Shown: piece after piece, positions 1 through 7,832 of the stretch | Numbering within the stretch: the first letter of the stretch is position 1 | Layout: each line of letters begins with the position of its first letter | Program-made: the position numbers and the translations under genes | Assembly (NCBI RefSeq): GCF_003248605.1 | Contig: NZ_QFPF01000080.1 | Span: 1-11,743, forward strand | Length of the DNA stretch: 11,743 nucleotides | From: Microbacterium sp. | GTDB taxonomy: Bacteria; Actinomycetota; Actinomycetes; Actinomycetales; Microbacteriaceae | Reading direction: 5' to 3' | The notes under the pieces: generated by a model | What the model was told of the DNA's origin: nothing | Seen by the model: only the letters and a program-made list of their open reading frames with translations | The model's database searches: none

Positions 1-2168
<2,168 letters not shown>

Positions 2169-2180
2169 TCGTCAAGTGTA
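2169..2180 (-). promoter_or_regulatory. Possible -10 element for leaderless uvrA transcription
   Basis: Read on the minus strand, TACACT (2180-2175) matches the TANNNT pattern of sigma70-type -10 elements. It lies six bases before the GTG start, so transcription would begin at or next to the first codon. No Shine-Dalgarno sequence is placed for this start, which agrees with leaderless translation, common in actinobacteria. I see no good -35 hexamer at 17-18 nt. It would give uvrA a promoter of its own as well as read-through from coaE-uvrB. No LexA-type palindrome was recognised in the 97-nt gap. Confidence 0.35.
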
Positions 2181-2265
2181 GGAGCGGCCTCCGACATCGG
2201 CTCGAGGTTCGCCGCGAGCGGATGCCGGAGCCCCGCCGACCGCGTGACGCGGCGCGGTCCTGACC

Positions 2266-4344
2266 TCACGCGTGCCCGGCGCGCTCCATGGCCCGCAGCT
2301 CCTTCTTCATGTCCTGGACCTCGTCGCGCAGGCGCGCCGCGAGCTCGAATTTGAGCTCGGCGGCAGCCGCGAGCATCTGGTCGCTCAGATCCGCGATCGT
2401 CGCCTCGAGCTGGCCCGCGCCCTCCGCGGCGATCCCCTCGCGCCGCAGCCGCGGCGTGGGCGATTTGCCCTTGCCGGCTCTGCCGCCGGCATCCCGCTTC
2501 GACAGCATGGCCGCGGTGTCGGCGCCCTCGCGCGCGAGCACCTCGGTGATGTCGGCGATGCGCTTGCGCAGGGGCTGCGGATCGATGCCGTGCTCGAGGT
2601 TGTAGGCGATCTGCTTGTCTCGGCGGCGATTGGTCTCGTCGATGGCCTTGCGCATCGAATCCGTCATCGTCTCGGCGTACATGTGCACCTCGCCCGAGAC
2701 GTTTCGCGCCGCGCGGCCGATCGTCTGGATGAGGGAGGTGCCGCTGCGCAGGAACCCCTCCTTGTCGGCATCGAGGATCGCCACGAGAGACACCTCGGGC
2801 AGGTCGAGTCCCTCGCGCAGGAGGTTGATGCCGACCAGCACGTCGTAGACGCCCGCCCGCAGCTCGGTGAGCAGCTCGACACGGCGCAGCGTGTCGACGT
2901 CGGAGTGCAGGTAGCGCACGCGCACGCCGTGCTCCCCGAGGAAGTCGGTGAGCTCCTCCGCCATCTTCTTGGTGAGCGTCGTCACGAGCACGCGCTCGTC
3001 GCGCCCGACGCGCACACGGATCTGCTCCAGCAGATCATCGATCTGGCCCTTGGCGGACTTGACGACGATCTGCGGGTCGATGAGCCCCGTCGGGCGGATG
3101 ATCTGCTCGACCACGCCGTCGGCGATGCCCATCTCGTACCGACCGGGGGTGGCCGAGAGGTAGACCGTCTGTCCGACGCGCTGTTTGAACTCGTCCCAGC
3201 GCAGCGGACGGTTGTCCATCGCGCTCGGAAGCCGGAACCCGTGGTCGACGAGCGTGCGCTTGCGCGACGCGTCGCCCTCGTACATCGCGCCGATCTGCGG
3301 CACCGTGACGTGGGACTCGTCGATGACGATGAGGAAGTCGTCGGGGAAGAAGTCGAGCAGGCAGTGGGGCGCCTCGCCGGGGGCACGCGCGTCGATGTGT
3401 CGCGAGTAGTTCTCGATGCCGGAGCAGAATCCCAGCTGCTGCATCATCTCGAGGTCGAACGTCGTGCGCATGCGCAGTCGCTGCGCTTCGAGCAGCTTGC
3501 CCTGTCCCTCGAGCTGTTTCAGCCTCTCTTCGAGCTCGACCTCGATCGTGCCGATGGCGCGCTGCATGACGTCGGTGCCGGCGACGTAGTGGGATGCCGG
3601 GAAGATCGGCACGGAGTCGAGTCGCTCGAGCACGTCGCCGGTGAGGGGATGCAGCCGGTAGAGCGCCTCGATCTCGTCGCCGAAGAGCTCGATGCGGATC
3701 GCATACTCCTCGTAGACGGGGATGATCTCGATCGTGTCGCCGCGCACGCGGAAGTTGCCGCGCGAGAAGTCGACGTCGTTGCGGTTGTACTGCATGGAGA
3801 TGAACTTGCGGATGAGCGCGTCGCGGTCGTAACGCTCGCCCGTCTGCAAGGCAACCATCGCGCGCAGGTACTCCTCGGGCGCACCCAGCCCGTAGATGCA
3901 CGAGACGGTGGACACCACGACGACATCGCGACGGGACAGCAGCGAATTGGTCGTCGAATGACGCAGGCGCTCGACCTCGGCGTTGATCGAGCTGTCTTTC
4001 TCGATGAAGGTGTCCGTCTGCGGCACGTAGGCCTCGGGCTGGTAGTAGTCGTAGTACGAGACGAAGTATTCGACGGCGTTGTGCGGCATCAGTTCGCGGA
4101 ACTCGTTGGCCAGCTGCGCCGCGAGGGTCTTGTTGTGGGCGAGCACGAGCGTCGGACGCTGCACCTGCTCGATGAGCCACGCGGTCGTCGCCGACTTTCC
4201 GGTGCCCGTCGCCCCGAGCAGCACGACGTCGGTCTCGCCGGCGTTGATGCGCTGCGCCAGCGCGGCGATCGCCTGCGGCTGGTCGCCCGAGGGCTGGTAC
4301 TCGCTGACGACCTCGAACGGCCGGACGCTGCGGGTGGTCTGCAT
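2266..4344 (-). CDS. uvrB: UvrABC excinuclease subunit B
   Basis: UvrB is the helicase-like damage verifier that UvrA loads onto DNA and that recruits UvrC for incision. The 692-residue length is normal for the family. Visible features in order: the conserved start [18 protein letters not shown]; the P-loop GATGTGKS at residues 44-51; the aromatic beta-hairpin that inserts between the strands, [17 protein letters not shown], near 97-113; a DESH helicase motif II near 340; helicase motif [11 protein letters not shown] near 537-545; and a C-terminal UVR coiled-coil near 645-680 that contacts UvrC. The start is fixed from both sides: ATG 4344 is the only start codon after an in-frame TAG at 4356-4354. 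A GGAG lies just upstream, with unusually tight spacing. It follows coaE by 9 nt and precedes uvrA by 97 nt, so coaE-uvrB is an operon that probably extends into uvrA. No key residue appears to be missing. Confidence 0.98.
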   Translation of the reverse strand: MQTTRSVRPFEVVSEYQPSGDQPQAIAALAQRINAGETDVVLLGATGTGKSATTAWLIEQVQRPTLVLAHNKTLAAQLANEFRELMPHNAVEYFVSYYDYYQPEAYVPQTDTFIEKDSSINAEVERLRHSTTNSLLSRRDVVVVSTVSCIYGLGAPEEYLRAMVALQTGERYDRDALIRKFISMQYNRNDVDFSRGNFRVRGDTIEIIPVYEEYAIRIELFGDEIEALYRLHPLTGDVLERLDSVPIFPASHYVAGTDVMQRAIGTIEVELEERLKQLEGQGKLLEAQRLRMRTTFDLEMMQQLGFCSGIENYSRHIDARAPGEAPHCLLDFFPDDFLIVIDESHVTVPQIGAMYEGDASRKRTLVDHGFRLPSAMDNRPLRWDEFKQRVGQTVYLSATPGRYEMGIADGVVEQIIRPTGLIDPQIVVKSAKGQIDDLLEQIRVRVGRDERVLVTTLTKKMAEELTDFLGEHGVRVRYLHSDVDTLRRVELLTELRAGVYDVLVGINLLREGLDLPEVSLVAILDADKEGFLRSGTSLIQTIGRAARNVSGEVHMYAETMTDSMRKAIDETNRRRDKQIAYNLEHGIDPQPLRKRIADITEVLAREGADTAAMLSKRDAGGRAGKGKSPTPRLRREGIAAEGAGQLEATIADLSDQMLAAAAELKFELAARLRDEVQDMKKELRAMERAGHA

Positions 4345-4353
4345 GCTCCGAGC

Positions 4354-4989
4354 CTAGGACGGGCCCCCGACATCGGTCCCGGTGTTCGCGCTGGGCGTGC
4401 GCAGGCGCTCCCAGAGGGCGTCCGCCTGCGCCTCCGTGTGCGCGAGCGAACCGGCGGTGTCGATGACGACGTCCGCCACGGCGAGCCGCGTGTCGTCCGA
4501 GACCTGCGAGGCGATGCGCGCGTCGGCATCCGCACGCGATAGTCCGCGCTCGGTCACGAGACGACCCGCCCGGATGGCCGCCGGCGCGTGTGCCACCACC
4601 ACCAGATCCCAGGGGTCGTCCCCGCGTGCCTCCACCAGCAGGGGCACGTCGTACACGACGACGGCGTCGGGGTCGGCGGCCAGTGCCGCAGCGAATCTCG
4701 CCGCGGAGAGCGCGCGGACGGCAGGATGGACGATCGCGTTCAGGCGTGCGAGCGCGTCAGGGCGCCCGAACACCCGCGCGCCGAGTCGCGGGCGGGCGAG
4801 CGAGCCGTCGCGCTCCAGGATGTCGTCACCGAATTCTGCGGCGAGGCGCTCGAGCACCGGCGAGCCCGGGCTCTGGACCTCGCGCACGAGCGCATCCGCG
4901 TCGACGATGACGGCGCCGTGACCGGCGAGACGCCGCGCGATGGTCGATTTGCCCGACGCGATGCCGCCGGTGAGCGCGATCAGAGGCAT
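4354..4989 (-). CDS. coaE: Dephospho-CoA kinase
   Basis: CoaE phosphorylates the ribose 3'-OH of dephospho-CoA with ATP, the last step of coenzyme A synthesis in the cytoplasm. The product is 211 residues, normal for a single-domain enzyme. The start MPLIALTGGIASGKST holds the P-loop GGIASGKS at residues 8-15. It is followed by the VDADALVREV segment near 29-38, whose acidic residues are typical of the active site, and by the YDVPLLVE strand-loop that is diagnostic of the family. There is no C-terminal GrpB-like (UPF0157) extension of the kind fused to CoaE in mycobacteria. ATG 4989 was chosen because family homology begins exactly there; the frame stays open upstream to 5094, but that extension is low-complexity and resembles nothing. 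It ends in TAG 9 nt before uvrB. No minus-strand gene lies within 1.6 kb upstream, so it needs its own promoter, which I could not identify. Confidence 0.96.
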   Translation of the reverse strand: MPLIALTGGIASGKSTIARRLAGHGAVIVDADALVREVQSPGSPVLERLAAEFGDDILERDGSLARPRLGARVFGRPDALARLNAIVHPAVRALSAARFAAALAADPDAVVVYDVPLLVEARGDDPWDLVVVAHAPAAIRAGRLVTERGLSRADADARIASQVSDDTRLAVADVVIDTAGSLAHTEAQADALWERLRTPSANTGTDVGGPS

Positions 4990-5192
4990 GCCTCGAGCAT
5001 GCCATGCCGTGTCCTGAGGACCGGGCGAGGGGTGCTCCCGAAACCTGAAGTCGACGCTGAGCCGGGCTTGAGGATCGCCTGAGGGGCGCGCCATAGCTTC
5101 TTCATACGGGATGCGAACGACCGGTCAGCCGGCCAGGAGGATCCCGAGACACCACCGGACACCGACATCGTCGCCCAGCGGAAGGAGCGCAG
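4990..5192. other. Spacer upstream of coaE, no supported gene
   Basis: This stretch should hold the coaE promoter (minus strand) and, if the structured RNA is real, perhaps the start of a plus-strand transcript. On the plus strand TTGAGG (5068-5073) and TAGCTT (5094-5099) resemble -35 and -10 boxes, but the 20-nt gap is too long for a confident call. TACGGG just downstream does not fit TANNNT. No convincing pair was seen on the minus strand. Short open frames here have no family resemblance. Confidence 0.4.
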
Positions 5193-5606
5193 ATGGACAC
5201 CATCGCGCACTCTGGGGCCGCGGGCGCGGCGTGGGTCCCGGTGGCTGCAGACATCCTGCGCGACCGCCTCGGGGGACGCGGCGCGCGGGTGCAGGCGCAT
5301 GGCGCATGCGGGGGGAACGCCGTGTCATGCACCGCAGGGCGGCATCGCGAGGTCTGGGGGGTCCTCGCCGTGCACGCTCCCGACAGACGGGGTCTCCGAC
5401 CGCCGACAACGCTCACGCACCCGCCCTCGGCGGGCTCGCTCGCGAACCCGAACGCGAGCATGTCGAGACGCCTGGGTGAGGCGTCGAGCGTTGCGGCGGT
5501 CGGGGGCCACCGCAGTTTCAGACCTCTCGGCGAGAGGAGGCGGCCGGCGCGGGACTGGGGAGTTTCCGCGGCGCCGCCGCCTCTCCCGGTGGGGGCGCGG
5601 GCGTGA
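5193..5606 (+). CDS. Doubtful small ORF overlapping structured RNA
   Basis: A 137-codon frame begins at ATG 5193 behind a good Shine-Dalgarno sequence (GAAGGAG at 5181-5187, 5 nt spacing) and ends in TGA. Its start reads MDTIAHSGAAGAAWVPVAAD. I recognise no family, signal peptide or membrane segment. Roughly the first 35 codons use mostly G/C third positions, as real genes here do. After about codon 45 codons that are rare in the neighbouring genes appear (AGA, CGA, ACA, TCA), and the second half is overlaid by strong RNA stems. Absence of TAA and TAG is not informative, because the whole region lacks TpA. It could be a short leader peptide that ends earlier in another frame, a real small protein, or chance. 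I lean to chance or a non-conserved leader. Confidence 0.18.
   Translation: MDTIAHSGAAGAAWVPVAADILRDRLGGRGARVQAHGACGGNAVSCTAGRHREVWGVLAVHAPDRRGLRPPTTLTHPPSAGSLANPNASMSRRLGEASSVAAVGGHRSFRPLGERRRPARDWGVSAAPPPLPVGARA
5391..5508 (+). repeat. Long inverted repeat (closing stem of the candidate RNA)
   Basis: The left arm (5391-5414) and right arm (5486-5508) are complementary over 23 pairs, with one unpaired A at 5406 and G-U pairs at 5393/5506 and 5395/5504. The core, 5396-5405 plus 5407-5414 against 5486-5503, is 18 uninterrupted Watson-Crick pairs apart from the bulge. A 71-nt interior separates the arms. The two G-U pairs would be A-C mismatches on the minus strand, which favours plus-strand RNA as the functional form. 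Confidence 0.85.
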
Positions 5607-5655
5607 TCCACACGCCCCGCGCCTTCTCCTCCGCCACGTGCTCGCACGTGGCGGG

Positions 5656-5703
5656 ACCCGTCACGGTGGTCGTGGGGACGACCGCCGTGACGGGTGCTTT
5701 TTT
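5656..5703 (+). terminator. Strong intrinsic terminator
   Basis: An 18-pair stem (5656-5673 with 5678-5695) closed by a GGGG loop has one G-U pair (T5667-G5684). It is followed by GC and six T (5698-5703). The T run lies on the plus strand, so it ends plus-strand transcription. It stands upstream of the response regulator and downstream of no confident protein gene, which implies a plus-strand transcript ending here. Confidence 0.88.
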
Positions 5704-5818
5704 GTCGTCCCCTCCGAGCGATTAGGACGAGGCGGATGCCGGGGGAAGCATTCACGCGCGTGTTCTGGGATATCATCCTGGATGTCGCCGAACCCACCCC
5801 AGGGGTGCGGAGACGCAC

Positions 5819-5826
5819 AGGAGGGG
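5819..5826 (+). promoter_or_regulatory. Ribosome binding site deciding the regulator start
   Basis: AGGAGGGG lies 5-7 nt before GTG 5832, close to ideal Shine-Dalgarno placement. The nearby GTG at 5826 overlaps this site and so is a poor start. Further upstream, TATCAT at 5771-5776 could serve as a -10 element, but no matching -35 box was seen. Confidence 0.6.
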
Positions 5827-5831
5827 TGTCC

Positions 5832-6617
5832 GTGCAGGAGTCGCGTGTTGCTGTCGTCGTCGAGGACGACGCGGACATCCGCTCACTGATCTCGTCGGTT
5901 CTCGAGCAGGCCGGTTTCTCTGTTTTCTCGGCCTCGGCGGGCCTCGACGGCATCGAACTCGTCCGCGCCCACGACCCGGTCGTGACGACTCTCGACGTGT
6001 CGATGCCGGGCATGGACGGATACGAGACGGCCAAGCGCATCCGGGCCTTCAGCGACACGTACATCGTGATGCTCACGGCGCGCGCCGACGAGATCGACAC
6101 GTTGCTGGGGCTGCAGTCCGGCGCCGATGACTATGTCACCAAGCCCTTCCGCCCTCGAGAGCTGCGCGCTCGTGTCGAGGCCATGATGCGGCGCCCGCGC
6201 GGCACCGTCGCGGGCGATGCGCCCAGCACGGGCGCGGTCGCCGTCGCCACCGCGCCGTCTCCGGTCGCGACGGCGGCTCCCGAAGACGAGGGCTGGCTTT
6301 CGCACAAGGGACTGCGACTGCACCCCGACATGCGCGTCGTGACGGTCGAAGACGACGACGTCGAGCTCACCCGCAGCGAGTTCGACATCCTCTTCGATCT
6401 GCTCAGCGCGGGTCGTCGCGTGGTCAGCAAGAACGACCTCGCCCTGATGCTGCGCGGCGACCGCTACGTGGGCGGCAGCGACTACGTCAGCGAGCACGAC
6501 GCCCGTGCCATCGAGGTGCACGTGGCGAACCTGCGCCGGAAGCTCGGCGAGTCCGCCGCCCAGCCGCGCTGGATCGAGACGATCCGCGGCGTGGGCTACC
6601 GGCTCACCGCCGCCTGA
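5832..6617 (+). CDS. OmpR/PhoB-type response regulator
   Basis: A DNA-binding two-component regulator of 261 residues from GTG 5832. The N-terminal receiver (about 5-120) has the acidic pocket E11-D12-D13, phospho-acceptor D55 in LDVSMPGMDG, switch T82 in MLTARAD, and K104 in VTKPF; all key residues are present. An Ala/Pro/Val-rich linker of about 33 residues (122-154) is longer than usual. The winged-helix domain (about 156-261) ends in the family signature EVHVANLRRKLGE and IRGVGYRLTA. The segment between its recognition helix and that signature (RGDRYVGGSDYVSEHD) looks a few residues longer than in typical OmpR proteins, which may alter RNA polymerase contact. The frame is open upstream to 5694, but that would translate the terminator T run, so the GTG with a good ribosome site was preferred. 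It is convergent with the GGDEF-like gene, and its likely partner is the kinase at 7832-9469. Its target genes are unknown. Confidence 0.93.
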   Translation: MQESRVAVVVEDDADIRSLISSVLEQAGFSVFSASAGLDGIELVRAHDPVVTTLDVSMPGMDGYETAKRIRAFSDTYIVMLTARADEIDTLLGLQSGADDYVTKPFRPRELRARVEAMMRRPRGTVAGDAPSTGAVAVATAPSPVATAAPEDEGWLSHKGLRLHPDMRVVTVEDDDVELTRSEFDILFDLLSAGRRVVSKNDLALMLRGDRYVGGSDYVSEHDARAIEVHVANLRRKLGESAAQPRWIETIRGVGYRLTAA

Positions 6618-6668
6618 ACCCGGCCGGGACGACCGCACCCGGGTCAGCCGGACGATCCGGGTACCGGG
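6618..6668. other. Short convergent spacer between regulator and GGDEF-like gene
   Basis: Fifty-one bases separate the two convergent stop codons. They contain overlapping short palindromes (ACCCGGGT at 6637-6644; CCGGA with TCCGG at 6648-6660) but no T run on either strand. They could form a weak bidirectional terminator. The opposing transcripts may otherwise overlap at their 3' ends. Confidence 0.35.
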
Positions 6669-7832
6669 TCAGACCATGCCGGCGATGATGACAGACGCGT
6701 CGGGACTCGATGCCGAACGCGTCGCCGCCTCGGATGCCGCCCGCACCATCTGGTCGGCGTCGTAGCCGATGCTGTCCGTGAGGGCGATACCCACCCCGAC
6801 GACCGGCACGACCGCCGTCCCCATCGTGGCGAAGTCATCGAGCACCCGGCGGTGGATACGGCTGGCGATGCGTCGCGCGTCGCCGATGGAGGAGGGCGGG
6901 AATCCGACCACGAGACCGGCTGTGTCGGTCTCGCCGATCATCGCCGTCGTGGGCGCGTACCGGCGGACGCCTGCCCGCCACTCCCGCGTGATGTCCTCTG
7001 CCTCCAGCGGCCCGAACGCGGTCGCGATGTGGGGGAGGTCGTCGATGCGCAGGGCGATCACCGCGATCCGTTCGCCGGACTGTCGCGCGCGGTCGAGAAC
7101 GGGGCCGAGCACCCGCTCGAACGAACCCGGCAGCAGTACGCCGTCCGGGCTGAGCGCGAGCGTTGCGGCATCGCCCATCGTCCGCGTGGCCGGTGTTCCA
7201 CGCAGAACCGAGATCGTCACGACGGCGACGATCGTCAGGATCACGGTCAGGAAGCTCACGGTGATCGAGCCGAACCACGTCTGGAAGATCGCGCTTTCCG
7301 GTCCTGCAGCGAGGAAGACGAGCGTGCGGGCGGTGTAGAACAGGCCCTGGAAGGCGAGCACCACGGTGAGCCCGATCGCCGTGGCGTGCCGCCCCATCGC
7401 GCCGCGCCGGCTCTCGATGGAGCCGAGGATCGCGAACGTCGCCAGCGCGACGAACATCACCACGGCCCCGGCCCAGTCCCCGCCGTCGGGTCCCTCGATG
7501 AGGACCGCGACGAGCGCGGCAACGGATGCTGCCGACACGATGATCGCGGGCACGCGCAGGATCCGGCCGTTGAAGCTCCGGCATCCGAGCCACATCGATC
7601 CCGTGCCCGCGACGAACGCGGCGTTCCCGACGGCGACCGCGATCCAGGGATCGATGCCCGCCGCCCAGGCGAGGTAGCAGAGGGTCGACAGGATCGCGCC
7701 GAGGAAAGCGAGCGACCACACGCGCCCGGCCCCGGCGTCCTTGCGCACGACGCTCTCGACGATGAACAGAACTCCCGAGACGACCACCACGACCGCCGCG
7801 AGCATCGAGGTGGTGAACAGATCGAAGACCAT
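6669..7832 (-). CDS. Seven-TM protein with degenerate GGDEF-like domain
   Basis: A membrane protein of 387 residues from ATG 7832. About seven hydrophobic helices are visible, near residues 9-25, 38-57, 62-82, 92-112, 120-138, 150-172 and 186-210. A soluble C-terminal domain of about 175 residues follows. Its order of segments resembles a diguanylate cyclase domain: AVIALRIDDLPHIATAFG matches the early strand-helix where active enzymes have a D-x-FK-x-x-ND pattern. However, the position of the GGDEF signature reads GETDT (300-304), so c-di-GMP synthesis is unlikely. No inhibitory RxxD site was seen. The start shares its A with the kinase stop codon (TGATG), and GGGAGAGG in the end of the kinase gene can serve as ribosome site, so the two are translationally coupled. 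It may bind nucleotide or act as a signalling partner of the kinase; this is inference. The GGDEF relationship rests on pattern, not a profile search. Confidence 0.75.
   Translation of the reverse strand: MVFDLFTTSMLAAVVVVVSGVLFIVESVVRKDAGAGRVWSLAFLGAILSTLCYLAWAAGIDPWIAVAVGNAAFVAGTGSMWLGCRSFNGRILRVPAIIVSAASVAALVAVLIEGPDGGDWAGAVVMFVALATFAILGSIESRRGAMGRHATAIGLTVVLAFQGLFYTARTLVFLAAGPESAIFQTWFGSITVSFLTVILTIVAVVTISVLRGTPATRTMGDAATLALSPDGVLLPGSFERVLGPVLDRARQSGERIAVIALRIDDLPHIATAFGPLEAEDITREWRAGVRRYAPTTAMIGETDTAGLVVGFPPSSIGDARRIASRIHRRVLDDFATMGTAVVPVVGVGIALTDSIGYDADQMVRAASEAATRSASSPDASVIIAGMV

Larger units (their letters stand above)
5391..5703 (+). ncRNA. Candidate structured non-coding RNA or leader, unknown class
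   Basis: The plus strand can form an ordered series of stems. A long closing stem pairs 5391-5414 with 5486-5508: 23 pairs including two G-U, with one bulged A at 5406. Inside it are hairpins 5420-5434 (6 bp), 5438-5459 (7 bp) and 5467-5485 (7 bp). Behind it come 5523-5537 (6 bp), 5594-5623 (12 bp with one bulged C, loop ATCCA) and 5631-5654 (10 bp, loop CTCG). The last is an intrinsic terminator at 5656-5703. GAGAGG at 5532-5537 can pair with CCTCTC either at 5523-5528 or at 5580-5585, which would allow two alternative folds. I looked for hallmarks of RNase P RNA, tmRNA, SRP RNA, 6C RNA and several riboswitches and found none. The 5' end is unknown and may lie as far back as about 5106. It could be a free small RNA or an attenuator ahead of the response regulator, whose start is 128 nt past the T run. 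Confidence 0.5.

Noticed and set aside
2272..4542. 756-codon plus-strand open frame opposite uvrB and coaE
   Set aside because: It spans two certain genes antisense and has no recognisable family; it is a GC-driven shadow frame.
4990..5094. Upstream extension of coaE to ATG 5094
   Set aside because: Family homology begins at ATG 4989 with MPLIALTGG; the extra 35 residues look like untranslated sequence.
5193..5703. RNase P RNA, tmRNA, SRP RNA, 6C RNA, and cobalamin, TPP, glycine, c-di-AMP (ydaO) or guanidine riboswitch
   Set aside because: By eye I found none of the signature sequences (for example the GGAAAGTCC core, tmRNA ends, the SRP GGAAGCA loop, runs of six C in loops, or conserved riboswitch cores). 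Divergent members cannot be excluded without a covariance search.
5694..5831. Upstream extension of the response regulator to GTG 5694
   Set aside because: It would translate the terminator T run and 46 unrelated residues; GTG 5832 has a nearly ideal ribosome site and the receiver fold starts there.
5102..6100. 332-codon minus-strand frame across the spacer and the start of the regulator
   Set aside because: It overlaps the certain receiver domain antisense, and its length is helped by the absence of TpA in the spacer; no family resemblance.
6618..6668. Bidirectional intrinsic terminator between convergent genes
   Set aside because: Only short overlapping palindromes and no T run on either strand; recorded as a spacer rather than a terminator.
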